Shown one piece after another: positions 26,648 to 36,490 of a DNA stretch of 64,000 bases (position 1 is its first letter; each line of letters begins with the position of its first letter). The translations under genes were made by a program, and so were the position numbers. The notes under the pieces were generated by a model that worked only from the letters and a program-made list of their open reading frames with translations, was not told the origin of the DNA and ran no database searches. Source of the stretch: Natronorubrum bangense (GTDB taxonomy: Archaea; Halobacteriota; Halobacteria; Halobacteriales; Natrialbaceae). Where the stretch lies: the NCBI RefSeq assembly GCF_004799645.1, contig NZ_CP031305.1, forward strand, positions 868,001 to 932,000, given 5' to 3'.

Positions 26648-29233
26648 ATGAGCGGGTCCATTGCAGCCCGATACGCGGACACGATCGTCTCGCATAGCCG
26701 GCTCGTCGTCGTCCTCGTCTTACTGCTGACCGCCGTCGTCGCCGCTGGCGTCGCCTTCGGCGACAGCGAGGACGGTGAGATCGGCCAGTTCGAGACTGAC
26801 TCCGAAGAGACCGATGCCTTGGAGGAGATCGATGCGACCTACGGCACCGACGACGGGGTCGTCGCCCAACTCGTCGTCCGCGATGAGGGCGGTGACGTCC
26901 TCACTCGCGAGTCGTTACTCGAGGGGTTGCGCCTCCAACAGGAGATCCGCGAGAACGACGAGTTGAACGCCACACTCGAGGACGAGGGCTTCGTCGGCCT
27001 CGAGAACATCGTCGCGACGGGTGCGGTCTTCGAGGATCGGGCCGCTGCCGGGGGGCCGCCGGACACGAGCGAGCCGACCCTCGAGGAACAGATCGCCGCA
27101 CTCGAGGACCGCTCTGACGAGGACGTCGAGGCGCTGCTTGCTGACGTGCTCGACCCTGACGCCGAGCAGGGTGGGGAGGACGCCTACGAGTTCCTGCCGA
27201 CGAACTACGAACCGGGCTCGACCGAGGCTGAATCGCGGATCACGTTCATCTTCCAGGTCGACGACAGCGGCCCCGACGAGGACCCACAGGCAGCCTACGA
27301 CGCACAAGTCGAGATCGCCGACCTCGTCGACCAGCGATTCGACGACGCCTTCGTCTTCGGGCAGGGGATCACCGACGCGGCGTCGGCAAGCGCGGTCGGT
27401 GACAGCTTCGCGATCATCACGCCCGTCGCGCTCGTGCTCGTCCTCGGTGTGCTCGCGATCACGTACCGAGACGTCGTCGACGTCCTCATCGGACTGTTCG
27501 GCATCGCCGTCGTGATGGCGTGGCTCGCGGGCATTCAGGGCTGGCTCGAGATTCCCTCGAGTCAGCTGTTGATCGCCGTCCCCTTCCTCCTGATCGGGCT
27601 GAGTATCGACTACGCACTCCACGTCGTGATGCGCTATCGGGAGGCCAGAGCCGGCGAACTCGAGGCCTCGAGCGAGGCGCAAGCGAGGGCTGCGAGCGAC
27701 GGTGGATCGATCATCGGCGCACGCGCAGGGATGACGCTCGGACTCACGGGCGTCGTGCTCGCACTCGCTGCAGCGACCGTCTCGACGGGCGTCGGCTTCC
27801 TCTCGAACGTCGTCAGCCCGCTGCCGGCGATTCAGGACTTCGCGATCTTGAGCGCCGGTGGGATCCTCGCGACGTTCGTCGCTTTCGCCGTCCTGGTGCC
27901 CGCGCTCAAGGTGACTGTCGACGACGTCCTCGAGACCCGGTTCGACCGCAACCGAGCGAAACCACCGTTCGGGACGGGCACCAGCGTCGTCAACCGCGTG
28001 CTCTCGAAGTTCGTCACAGTGGCTCGTCGGGCACCGCTTGGAATCGTGTTCGTCGCGCTCCTCCTGGCCGTCGGCGGTGCATACGGCGCAACGGGGATCG
28101 ACACGGAGTTCAACCAGGCGGATTTCCTCCCCGAAGACGCCCCCGAGTGGGCCAAATCACTCCCCGGACCGCTCGCGACAGGGACCTACACGATTAGCGA
28201 CGACGCCGCGTATCTCGGCGCGAACTTCGCCGACCGTGGCGAGGGGAGTCAGACACAGATACTGATACGCGGGGACGTCACGGATCCGGACGCGCTCGTC
28301 GCGATGGACGACGCGATCCGTGACGTCGACAGCGACGGAACGATCATCGTTCGGCCAGGCGGGCAAGCAGCCATCGATGGCCCGCCAGCAGTGATCCGAG
28401 AACTCGCAGCCGAGAACGAAACCGTCGCTGCCGCTCTCGAGGAACGCGATACGAACGATGACGGCCTGCCGAACGAGGACGTCGCCGGCTTCTACGACGT
28501 GCTGTTCGAGGTCGATCCGGATCGTGCATCAGACGTCCTCTACCGTGGCGACGACGGCGGGTACGAGTCAGCACGGCTCCTCGTGGACGTGCAAGGTGAC
28601 GCCGCCGCCCAGACCGTCGCCAACGACACCCGCGACGTGGCAGCTGCGATTAGTGACAGCGGCGTCATCACGGCGATTGCGACGGGTGGGCCCGTGACGA
28701 CGGCCGTCGTCCAGGATGCGCTGCTCGAGACGCTCGTGCAGGCCTTTGCCGTCACACTGGTGGTGATCCTGGTCTTCCTGACGGTGCTCTACTGGGTGCG
28801 CCACCGCGCGATCTCGCTCGGGGCGATCACGCTTGCACCCGTCGTCGCCGCGCTCGCATGGCTGCTCGGAACGATGGCGCTACTAGATCTTCCGTTCAAC
28901 AGCGAGACCGCAGTGATCACGAGCCTCGCGATCGGCCTCGGCGTCGACTACAGCATCCACGTCGGCGAACGGTTTATCGCAGAACGAGACGAGCGCGCGT
29001 CACTCGAGGAGGCCCTTGCGGCGACGATCACCGGCACTGGCGGAGCGTTGCTGGGGAGTGCGGCGACGACGGCCGCCGGCTTCGGCGTCCTCGCGCTGGC
29101 ACTTGCGCCACCGCTGCAGCGGTTCGGACTGGTGACTGGCCTGAGCATCATCTTCGCGTTTATCGCCTGTCTCACCGTGTTGCCGTGTCTGCTCGTGCTT
29201 CGTGAACGAGTGCTCGAGCGCGTTAGTGCGTGA
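26648..29233 (+). CDS. RND superfamily transporter (MMPL-type)
   Basis: An 861-residue membrane protein with two repeated halves, each an extracytoplasmic domain followed by a six-segment bundle (about 12 segments including the first near 18-38). The halves carry the sterol-sensing-like segments LLIGLSIDYALHVVMRYREA and AIGLGVDYSIHVGERFIAER, hallmarks of the RND/MMPL family, with the intramembrane Asp of GLSIDY and GLGVDY. It is proton-motive-force driven; the substrate (lipid, drug or other) is unknown. A GGGGGTG ribosome-binding site lies just before ATG 26648. It is divergent from the 25800 gene. Confidence 0.92.
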   Translation: MSGSIAARYADTIVSHSRLVVVLVLLLTAVVAAGVAFGDSEDGEIGQFETDSEETDALEEIDATYGTDDGVVAQLVVRDEGGDVLTRESLLEGLRLQQEIRENDELNATLEDEGFVGLENIVATGAVFEDRAAAGGPPDTSEPTLEEQIAALEDRSDEDVEALLADVLDPDAEQGGEDAYEFLPTNYEPGSTEAESRITFIFQVDDSGPDEDPQAAYDAQVEIADLVDQRFDDAFVFGQGITDAASASAVGDSFAIITPVALVLVLGVLAITYRDVVDVLIGLFGIAVVMAWLAGIQGWLEIPSSQLLIAVPFLLIGLSIDYALHVVMRYREARAGELEASSEAQARAASDGGSIIGARAGMTLGLTGVVLALAAATVSTGVGFLSNVVSPLPAIQDFAILSAGGILATFVAFAVLVPALKVTVDDVLETRFDRNRAKPPFGTGTSVVNRVLSKFVTVARRAPLGIVFVALLLAVGGAYGATGIDTEFNQADFLPEDAPEWAKSLPGPLATGTYTISDDAAYLGANFADRGEGSQTQILIRGDVTDPDALVAMDDAIRDVDSDGTIIVRPGGQAAIDGPPAVIRELAAENETVAAALEERDTNDDGLPNEDVAGFYDVLFEVDPDRASDVLYRGDDGGYESARLLVDVQGDAAAQTVANDTRDVAAAISDSGVITAIATGGPVTTAVVQDALLETLVQAFAVTLVVILVFLTVLYWVRHRAISLGAITLAPVVAALAWLLGTMALLDLPFNSETAVITSLAIGLGVDYSIHVGERFIAERDERASLEEALAATITGTGGALLGSAATTAAGFGVLALALAPPLQRFGLVTGLSIIFAFIACLTVLPCLLVLRERVLERVSA

Positions 29234-29284
29234 GTTAGTCGCTGAAATCTTTTTACTGGTCGGCGGTGTCCGAGATAGCGCACA

Positions 29285-30343
29285 ATGAGCATGAACGCAT
29301 TTGTCATGGATGGGATCGGCGAGACGGGAATTACGGAGAAGGAGCCGCCGGAGCCGGGACCGGCGGACGCGATCCTCAAGCCCACGAAGGGGCTGATCTG
29401 CACCTCGGACTGCCACACCGTCCACGGGGCGATCGGCGATCGCGAGAACCTCACGCTGGGCCACGAGGTTGTCGGCGTCGTCGAGGAGGTCGGCGACTCC
29501 GTGAGCGACTTCGAGCCCGGCGACCGCGTCGCTGTCGGCGCGATTACGCCCGACTGGAACTCGAAAGCTGCACAGGACGGCCACTCCTCGCAGTCGAACG
29601 GGGCGCTTGGCGGCTGGAAGTTCGCGAACGTCAAAGACGGGACGTTCGCTGAGTACGCCCACGTCAACGACGCCGACGGGAACCTAGCACACATTCCAGA
29701 CGACGTCAGCGATCACGAGGCACTGTACACGACGGACATGATGTCGACCGGGTTCGCCGCGGCCGAAAACGCCGACATTCCGGTCGGTGGAACTGTCGCC
29801 GTCTTCGCCCAGGGACCGGTTGGGCTGATGGCGACGAAGGGGGCCGAGTTACAGGGCGCCGGCGAGATCATCGCCGTCGAAACAGTCGACAAGCGCCAAG
29901 AGCTTGCCCGAACCTACGGTGCTGACCACGTCGTCGACTTCCAGGAAGTCGATCCGATCGAGGCGATCATGGACCACACCGACGGCGAGGGCGTCGACGC
30001 CGCCATCGAAGCGCTCGGAACCGATCAGACCTTTCAGGACTGTATCAAGGCCGTCAAGCCTGGCGGGACCATCTCGAACGTCGGCTACCATGGCGAGGGC
30101 GAGTTCCGGCACATCCCCCGCGAGGAGTGGGGCGTCGGGATGGCCGAGATCGACATCGTCACCGACCTCTGTCCGGGCGGCCGGCTCCGTATCGAACGAC
30201 TACTGCGACTGCTCGAGAACGACCGGGTCGATCCGACCGAGATGACGACCCACGAGTTCGAGTTCGACGAGATCGAGGACGCCTTCGAGATGATGGACAA
30301 GAAAGAAGACGGGATCATCAAGCCGCTGATCCACTTCGAGTGA
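29285..30343 (+). CDS. Zinc-dependent secondary alcohol dehydrogenase
   Basis: A 352-residue medium-chain dehydrogenase that interconverts secondary alcohols and ketones. It matches the Thermoanaerobacter/Clostridium secondary-ADH type closely: catalytic zinc ligands Cys39, His60 and the Asp of TTDMMSTG; ITPDW; NVKDG; and HVNDADGNLAH. The four structural-zinc cysteines are absent, as in that group. The Rossmann motif FAQGPVGLMA is followed by an acidic residue, Glu, in IIAVETVDKR, which suggests NAD rather than NADP. It lies 51 bases downstream of the RND gene with a T-rich TATA-like box at 29249-29256. Confidence 0.92.
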   Translation: MSMNAFVMDGIGETGITEKEPPEPGPADAILKPTKGLICTSDCHTVHGAIGDRENLTLGHEVVGVVEEVGDSVSDFEPGDRVAVGAITPDWNSKAAQDGHSSQSNGALGGWKFANVKDGTFAEYAHVNDADGNLAHIPDDVSDHEALYTTDMMSTGFAAAENADIPVGGTVAVFAQGPVGLMATKGAELQGAGEIIAVETVDKRQELARTYGADHVVDFQEVDPIEAIMDHTDGEGVDAAIEALGTDQTFQDCIKAVKPGGTISNVGYHGEGEFRHIPREEWGVGMAEIDIVTDLCPGGRLRIERLLRLLENDRVDPTEMTTHEFEFDEIEDAFEMMDKKEDGIIKPLIHFE

Positions 30344-30513
30344 GACGGCCCCCTGTGCCGGTGTGCCGGCGCACTCGCGGGACGGTTCGCGGTTGCCGGC
30401 ACCGACGAACAGTCGTCCAGATGATCCTACGGCCGCGTCGTCAGTTCTGGTGTGTCACTTCCCGGGAATCAGCAGCCTTTCAGCGATGATCCTCGAGAAT
30501 CGGCCAGCGAAGG

Positions 30514-30585
30514 TCACGGGCACAGGGCGTCGTAGCCGAGTGTGAGGCCGCCGCCGGCCGCGACGAGCGTCCGCCGGACGGTGTG
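30514..30585 (-). pseudogene. Possible remnant of a Tat signal peptide
   Basis: One minus-strand frame reads HTVRRTLVAAGGGLTLG and then stops 7 residues later. This is the shape of a twin-arginine signal peptide (RR followed by an Ala/Gly-rich hydrophobic core), with no body following it. It is short, and chance is a real alternative. Confidence 0.2.
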
Positions 30586-30740
30586 ACCTGGTAGATGCCG
30601 ACGACAGCGTGGTCGCCATAACAGTAGTTTATAATAGGTTTCTTTATTCAAAGTGGCTTGTGAAACTCGAGTTCAGTGGAGGCTGAGACGGTATCACTAG
30701 CAACCGCGAGCGAACGGAGTGAGCGAGCGGGCCAAGGAAT

Positions 30741-30841
30741 CCCTCGAAGCCGCGCCAACGGCGCGGCTGAGGGGGTGACGCCGTGCTTTTCATCAACGTT
30801 TTGCCGAGTGCGGTCGCTTCGCGACCGCACGCAGAGCAAAA
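30741..30841. repeat. Cluster of GC-rich hairpins
   Basis: Hairpin one: stem AGCCGCGCC (30748-30756), loop AAC, GGCGCGGCT (30760-30768), with outer CCCTC/GAGGG pairing. Hairpin two: stem GTGCGGTCGC (30808-30817), loop TTC, GCGACCGCAC (30821-30830), with an outer TTTTGC/GCAAAA stem (30799-30804 and 30836-30841). The cluster sits between convergent genes and resembles hairpin elements that I associate with haloarchaeal gene ends. Confidence 0.7.
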
Positions 30842-31015
30842 GGTTGGCACGTGTAGTGATCCAACTGTCTGATTCAGTTTCAGGTATAATTCTGAATGAA
30901 GAAACCGCGCTACAATCTACTGACGATAACGAGATTCGACGACGAGGCTCGTGGCCACCGGAGGCCGACGACGATACGTGCAACTCGAGGTGAGAAACCG
31001 TGTTCTTCCGACCTG

Positions 31016-31918
<903 letters not shown>

Positions 31919-31990
31919 ACGCGATACGTAGACACGACATCGTAATCAATCCCGCCACGTTGAGAGTAGCGTGGGTCACGGTCTCGGCGA

Positions 31991-33982
31991 TCAGGGATCG
32001 TCGGACTGGTCCCGGTCGAGCAGCGTCGGCTCCTCGAGGATCGCGGTGATGAGTTTTCGCTGCGCTTCCCGGAGGTGTTCGTGAAACGTCGCGGGTGTCA
32101 CGCCCATCGCGTTGGCGACCTCCTCGCCGGAGCTGTGACGCGGCCACTCGAAGTAGCCGCCGTAGTAGGCCGTTTTGAGGGCCACCTGTTGGCGGTCGGT
32201 CAGCGTCTCCGCCAGCCGGGTCTGAAGCTGTTCGATCGATTCCCTCGGGGGCGTGACCTGTCGGCGGGCGACGGTCCGCATCCCGGGATACACCGCGGTG
32301 ATCTCGTCGACGACATCTCGAACGTCCGTTCCGGTCGAAAAGCGCACCGTCGTGGTGTAGTCGCCGTCCTCGATGGCTGCCGACTTGACGTAGCCGCCGT
32401 AGGCGTCGATGACGCCGATCATCGGCGGTTCGCTGATCGTCAGCTCGAAGGTCACCTCGCCGGCCGATTTGTCGATCACGGTTACGCCATCCCAGTGTGA
32501 AACTGACTCGACGAGGGTTTCCACCACTGGAAACGTCTCGGCGGCTGTGGTCCCGTACTCGAGATACTGCTCGTCGTCGATCCTGATGACACGGTCGAAC
32601 CAGACCGAGCGGCCGCTCATCGAGGGGCCGTCGAAAATCTCGACGGCGTCGTCGATCACGAGTTCGAGTTCGATCAGTTCCTCACCCAACAGCACGCGCC
32701 GTCGCTCGAGGGCGGCGATCGCGTGGCCCAGAATGTCTCCGAGCTGGCCGATAACGTCCTGTTCCTCGTCGGTGAACGCGTTCCGGCGGGCACTCGTCAC
32801 GCCAAGGACGCCGTAGAGGATGTCGTCGTGTGTGATCGGGATCGCCGCCGCCGAGGCGTAGCCGTGCTCGCGGGCGTCCTCATGCCAGGGCTCGAACGAC
32901 GGATCCGAGAGGACGTCGTTTGACACCTGCATCGTCCCGGTTCGAATCGCCGTTCCTGCCGGTCCACGGCCGGCAGGGTCGTCGGCGTCCGTCGACAGCG
33001 GAATCGTCTCGACGTAGTCGTCGATTCCTGCCTCGACACGGTGTGTGATCTGTTTCGATCTGGCGTCGACGTCCGCGATAAAGGCGAACTCGTACGACGG
33101 CGAATCGGCCAGCGATTCGCAGGCGACCCGCTCGAGTTGGGCTCTGTTTGAGCCGTCGACGATCGCGTCGTTGATCTCGCGGACGACGTGGTTGACGTGA
33201 TCGAGCGCCGCCAGCCGTTCGCGCTGGCGATCGAGTTGGCGTTCACGACGGCGATTGTCGGTGACGTCCCGAAAGATGGTGAGATGGGAGCCGGGCAGTA
33301 CGTCGGCGACAGCGTTGTACTCGACGATCCGTTCCGTGCCGTCGGGCCGACTCAGCGAGACCGAGTCGCGAAGCCGTCCCTGCTCGCGGAGGGCCGTCCA
33401 GGCCGACTCGACATCGTAGTCGTCGTGAACGAACTCCTCGAGTGAGCGCCCGGACAGCGCCGAGCACTCGAGTCCGAGCAGCTCGCTTGCGGCCGGGTTG
33501 GCAGCGACGATTTCGCCGTCGTCGTCACTGATGAGGATCGCATCGTGTGCATCCTGAACGATCGACCGAAGCCGTCTGTTTCCGTCGACGAGAGTCTGCT
33601 CTCGTTCCTTGCGCCCGGTGATCTCGCGAACGAGGACCGTCACACCCGTCTCGTCCGGATAACACCGCGCCTCGAGCCACGTCCCTGTGGTGTCGTGGAG
33701 CTGTTCGACTATAATCGGCTGCTGGGACTCGAGGGCGCGTTCGTGTGCATCCCCGAAAAGCGATCGAATGGTCTCGGTCGTCGATGCCGCGACAGCAGTC
33801 GTCTCATCATCGCCAGTCCGACCGAAAAGCGCCCTGGCACGGTCGTTGACGGCGATAGACTGTAACTCGTAATCGAGAGAGTAGGCGGCGTCGGAGATCC
33901 GGTCGAACGCGTCCTCGAGGTCGGCGCTTGAGTCGGATTCCAGTCCGGCGGCGGGATCGACCGGTCGCCGTTTATCTCCCAT
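31991..33982 (-). CDS. PAS/GAF regulator with bacterio-opsin activator C-terminus (HTH_10)
   Basis: A 663-residue soluble regulator with two PAS domains (about 20-130 and 140-255), a GAF domain (about 265-425), a bacterio-opsin-activator/beta domain (about 435-600) and a C-terminal HTH_10 DNA-binding domain (LTDRQQVALKTAYYGGYFEW, GEEVANAMGVTPATFHEHLR). It is of the Bat type; Bat in Halobacterium controls bacteriorhodopsin genes with light and oxygen input. There is no opsin gene here. The gene reads toward the CARF-like gene. Confidence 0.9.
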   Translation of the reverse strand: MGDKRRPVDPAAGLESDSSADLEDAFDRISDAAYSLDYELQSIAVNDRARALFGRTGDDETTAVAASTTETIRSLFGDAHERALESQQPIIVEQLHDTTGTWLEARCYPDETGVTVLVREITGRKEREQTLVDGNRRLRSIVQDAHDAILISDDDGEIVAANPAASELLGLECSALSGRSLEEFVHDDYDVESAWTALREQGRLRDSVSLSRPDGTERIVEYNAVADVLPGSHLTIFRDVTDNRRRERQLDRQRERLAALDHVNHVVREINDAIVDGSNRAQLERVACESLADSPSYEFAFIADVDARSKQITHRVEAGIDDYVETIPLSTDADDPAGRGPAGTAIRTGTMQVSNDVLSDPSFEPWHEDAREHGYASAAAIPITHDDILYGVLGVTSARRNAFTDEEQDVIGQLGDILGHAIAALERRRVLLGEELIELELVIDDAVEIFDGPSMSGRSVWFDRVIRIDDEQYLEYGTTAAETFPVVETLVESVSHWDGVTVIDKSAGEVTFELTISEPPMIGVIDAYGGYVKSAAIEDGDYTTTVRFSTGTDVRDVVDEITAVYPGMRTVARRQVTPPRESIEQLQTRLAETLTDRQQVALKTAYYGGYFEWPRHSSGEEVANAMGVTPATFHEHLREAQRKLITAILEEPTLLDRDQSDDP

Positions 33983-34120
33983 ACCAGTCCCCTGCTAGCC
34001 AATCCCAAAAGCCTAGCGATTGACAGGGTTACACAGCGATCCAGTGGCGCGACTCGACAACCCGAGACTCGGCGTCGAACGGAGCCGAGTGCTGTCGCCA
34101 GCGATCGCCGAGACCAGTCG

Positions 34121-34771
34121 TTACCCCGCTGTCTCGTCGTCGGACTCGAGGTCGATCGTCCGGACCAGTTCTGCGATCGTCTCGCGGTCACAGTCCGGAG
34201 CGACCTCGATGTCGGCTGGCAGATCGGCGGCGGCCAGTTCCGTCTCGCCGACGACGTCGGCAACGCTCTCGAGAGGGACCGTACCGCCGGCCATCCCATA
34301 GCTCGTCTCAGTCGGCCAGACGGCGACGTGAACCTCAGCATCGATCGGGCCGATTTCGGTCCCCAGCAGGTCAGGATCGACGGGGTAGCCCACGTCAAGG
34401 ACGTACCAGATCCCTGACTCCCCGTTCGTCGCTTCGAACTCGAGGGTGGTTCGCGTGCCGTCGATGACCAGCCCCTCGTCTTCGATCGTGTTAACAAACT
34501 GGCGTTTTGCTTTCGGTGCTGCCTGCGAGAAGACCGACGACGGCGGGATACCGACGTTCGGGAGTGGTGGCGAAAACGAGAGGTCGACGGTAAACAGCGA
34601 GCGGACCGGTATTTCGCTTGCGCCGACTGTTGTCCCTCGGACAGCGGGTTCGACGGGTTCGTACAGCGTTGTCTCTGCAGTAATCGAGAGAACGAGGACG
34701 TTCATCTGCCCCGTTCGAGTTCCAAGCGGGCGCCACGAGGTGGCCAACGGCTCCGGCAGATCGGACGGCAT
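34121..34771 (-). CDS. Conserved hypothetical protein
   Basis: A 216-residue acidic soluble protein of unknown family. ATG complement 34769-34771 (MPSDLPEPLATSWRPLG) was chosen over the upstream Met at 34795. Beta-rich central part (VDLSFSPPLPNVGIPPSSVF, IWYVLDVGYPV), then a short acidic C-terminus. No signal peptide or membrane segment. It lies 57 bases downstream of the Tfx gene on the same strand, so they may be co-transcribed. Confidence 0.6.
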   Translation of the reverse strand: MPSDLPEPLATSWRPLGTRTGQMNVLVLSITAETTLYEPVEPAVRGTTVGASEIPVRSLFTVDLSFSPPLPNVGIPPSSVFSQAAPKAKRQFVNTIEDEGLVIDGTRTTLEFEATNGESGIWYVLDVGYPVDPDLLGTEIGPIDAEVHVAVWPTETSYGMAGGTVPLESVADVVGETELAAADLPADIEVAPDCDRETIAELVRTIDLESDDETAG

Positions 34772-34828
34772 CACGCGGCAGTACGCGATCATCACCTTTC
34801 GGTCTGGCGGTCGCTCGAGCGACGGCGT

Positions 34829-35314
34829 TCACTCCTGGTGACGGACCCGAACCATGCCCTCCGTAGTGACGCCGACGATCAGCGGTGTCGAGATTTTCCG
34901 TCCCGTGACCGCGGCGCCGGCAGCGTCACTGACGGCTTTCATGAGCTCCGGTGCAGTGTAGTCGACCTTGACACCTTGTTCGTCGCAGGCCTCATAAACG
35001 AGCTGTGGCACGTCATAGAGGTCGGTTCCAGCAGGAACGCGGATACGAACTGGCGCTCGGAGCGCTTCCGCGAAGGCGACGGTCTCGCGAGCTTTCGACA
35101 AGTTCTCTCTGGCGCTCGACTCGATCGAGGAGACGTTCGCTCGTGACGTTCCGAGTGCATCGGCGATGTCGGCCTGTGAAATCCCGCGCTCGCGCAACAC
35201 GAGCACCTGTGCCTGTCGGTGGGTCAGCACGCTCGTCTCCGGTTCGAACCCGATCTCCTCGAGGAGTTCCTCGACCTCGTCGATCACGGCGACCGCCTCC
35301 ACTTTCGGTACCAC
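34829..35314 (-). CDS. Tfx-type HTH transcriptional regulator
   Basis: A 161-residue DNA-binding protein. The helix-turn-helix LTHRQAQVLVLRERGISQAD and IADALGTSRANVSSIESSAR match the Tfx family of archaeal regulators; the C-terminal part (LRAPVRIRVPAGTDLYDVPQ onwards) is a second conserved domain. The start is inferred as GTG at complement 35312-35314, because a TATA box at 35331-35340 predicts a transcript start near 35310. The ATG at 35425 lies upstream of that box; GTG 35302 is an alternative. It is divergent from moxR. Confidence 0.8.
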   Translation of the reverse strand: MVPKVEAVAVIDEVEELLEEIGFEPETSVLTHRQAQVLVLRERGISQADIADALGTSRANVSSIESSARENLSKARETVAFAEALRAPVRIRVPAGTDLYDVPQLVYEACDEQGVKVDYTAPELMKAVSDAAGAAVTGRKISTPLIVGVTTEGMVRVRHQE

Positions 35315-35330
35315 CGAATTTCGCGTGCGT

Positions 35331-35340
35331 CCATATATAA
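35331..35340 (-). promoter_or_regulatory. TATA box of the Tfx gene
   Basis: Minus-strand TTATATATGG, centred near 35336, is about 22-26 bases before GTG 35314. It points to a leaderless transcript. Confidence 0.6.
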
Positions 35341-35399
35341 ATAGTAAGACGGCGGCGGGATCAAAGCTTCCCCGGTCTGTTCTGGAAACGGCCGAACCG

Positions 35400-35406
35400 T
35401 ATATAT
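35400..35406 (+). promoter_or_regulatory. TATA box of moxR
   Basis: TATATAT, centred near 35403, lies 28 bases before ATG 35431. It fits a leaderless moxR transcript. Confidence 0.6.
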
Positions 35407-35430
35407 CGATCGCGTGACTGTTCATCGAAC

Positions 35431-36384
35431 ATGAACGTTGCTGCGGCCGCCGAAACGTGCGACGACGTCCGCGACGAGATTGGAACCGCCGTCATCGGTG
35501 CAGGGGACCTGTTCGAGACTATTCTAACCGCCGTCGTTGGCCAGGGTCACGTCCTCCTCGAGGACGTCCCGGGAACCGGAAAGACCCTGACCGCACGATC
35601 GTTGGCAACGGCACTCGATCTCGAGTTTACACGGATTCAGTTCACACCGGACCTGCTGCCGGCCGACATCACCGGCACGCACATCTACGACGAACACGCC
35701 GGGGAGTTCTCGTTCGAAGCCGGCCCCATCTTTGCAAACGTCGTGCTGGCCGACGAGATCAACCGTGCCCCGCCGAAGACCCAGGCTGCCCTGCTCGAGG
35801 CGATGGGTGAACGCCAGGTTTCGATCGGTGGTGAGACCCGCGAGCTGCCGGACCCATTCATCGTTATCGCTACCCAGAACCCGGTCGAGCAGGAGGGGAC
35901 GTTCCCGCTCCCCGAAGCGCAGGTCGACCGCTTTATGATCAAAACGAAAATGGGTTACCCCGACCGCGACGGCGACCTTGAGTTGCTCGACCGGCGGGCG
36001 GACCGGCACTCGCGGACGCCAACGGTCGAAAGCATCGTTGACCGAAAGTCGGTACTCGATCTGCAAGCGGTTCCGGAGACGATCAGCGTCGATCCGGCGA
36101 TTCGGGCGTATCTGGTCGACGTCTGTCGGGCGACCCGCGAGGACGACCGCGTTGACGTCGGGATCTCTCCCCGTGGACTCCAACGGCTGTTCGAGGCGAG
36201 TCGTGCTCGCGCCGTGCTCGCGGATCGGGAGTACGTCGCCCCTGAAGACGTTCATACGGTTGTTCACCCCGTGCTGGATCATCGAATCGTTCTGACGACG
36301 GAGGCGGCCGTCCGCGGTGTCGATCCGCGAACAATCGTCGAGGGAGCGGTCAACAGCGTTCCGGTGCCGTCGATGGGTGACTAG
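35431..36384 (+). CDS. MoxR-type AAA ATPase
   Basis: A 317-residue AAA+ ATPase of the MoxR group. Walker A EDVPGTGKT (about 45-53), Walker B VVLADEINRAPPKTQ, and a sensor motif in IATQNP with EQEGTFPLPEAQ, then a lid domain. MoxR proteins usually act with DUF58 proteins, often with von Willebrand-type neighbours, as chaperone-like activators of protein complexes. Here the DUF58 operon is on the opposite strand about 1.2 kb away, with an MBL gene between. The gene ends 32 bases before palindromic repeat copy 2. Confidence 0.93.
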   Translation: MNVAAAAETCDDVRDEIGTAVIGAGDLFETILTAVVGQGHVLLEDVPGTGKTLTARSLATALDLEFTRIQFTPDLLPADITGTHIYDEHAGEFSFEAGPIFANVVLADEINRAPPKTQAALLEAMGERQVSIGGETRELPDPFIVIATQNPVEQEGTFPLPEAQVDRFMIKTKMGYPDRDGDLELLDRRADRHSRTPTVESIVDRKSVLDLQAVPETISVDPAIRAYLVDVCRATREDDRVDVGISPRGLQRLFEASRARAVLADREYVAPEDVHTVVHPVLDHRIVLTTEAAVRGVDPRTIVEGAVNSVPVPSMGD

Positions 36385-36415
36385 TCCCCTCTCGGCCAGG
36401 CTTGCGATGCCACTT

Positions 36416-36490
36416 TAGTAACAACTGAACCGATGGACACACAGATCGCATAGCCGCCATGCGACCTGGTGTGCAGTGACGTTCAGTGGC
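36416..36490. repeat. Palindromic dispersed repeat, copy 2
   Basis: About 75 bases matching copy 1: TAGTAACAACTGAA at 36416-36429, inner stem ATCGCAT/ATGCGACC around loop AGCCGCC, and the right end TTCAGTGGCT (36482-36491). Stem pairs covary with copy 1: the pair beside the loop is C-G in copy 1 and T-A here. The right end supplies the TGA of the MBL hydrolase gene. It lies between convergent genes. Confidence 0.85.

Larger units (their letters stand above)
30344..31015. other. 672-base intergenic stretch with hairpin cluster
   Basis: No intact gene is credible here. The left part (30514-30585) has a possible remnant of a Tat signal peptide on the minus strand. The middle holds a cluster of strong hairpins, listed separately at 30741-30841. 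The right part (30870-30930) is AT-rich and lacks visible structure. The region separates the convergent alcohol dehydrogenase and CARF-like genes. Confidence 0.5.
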
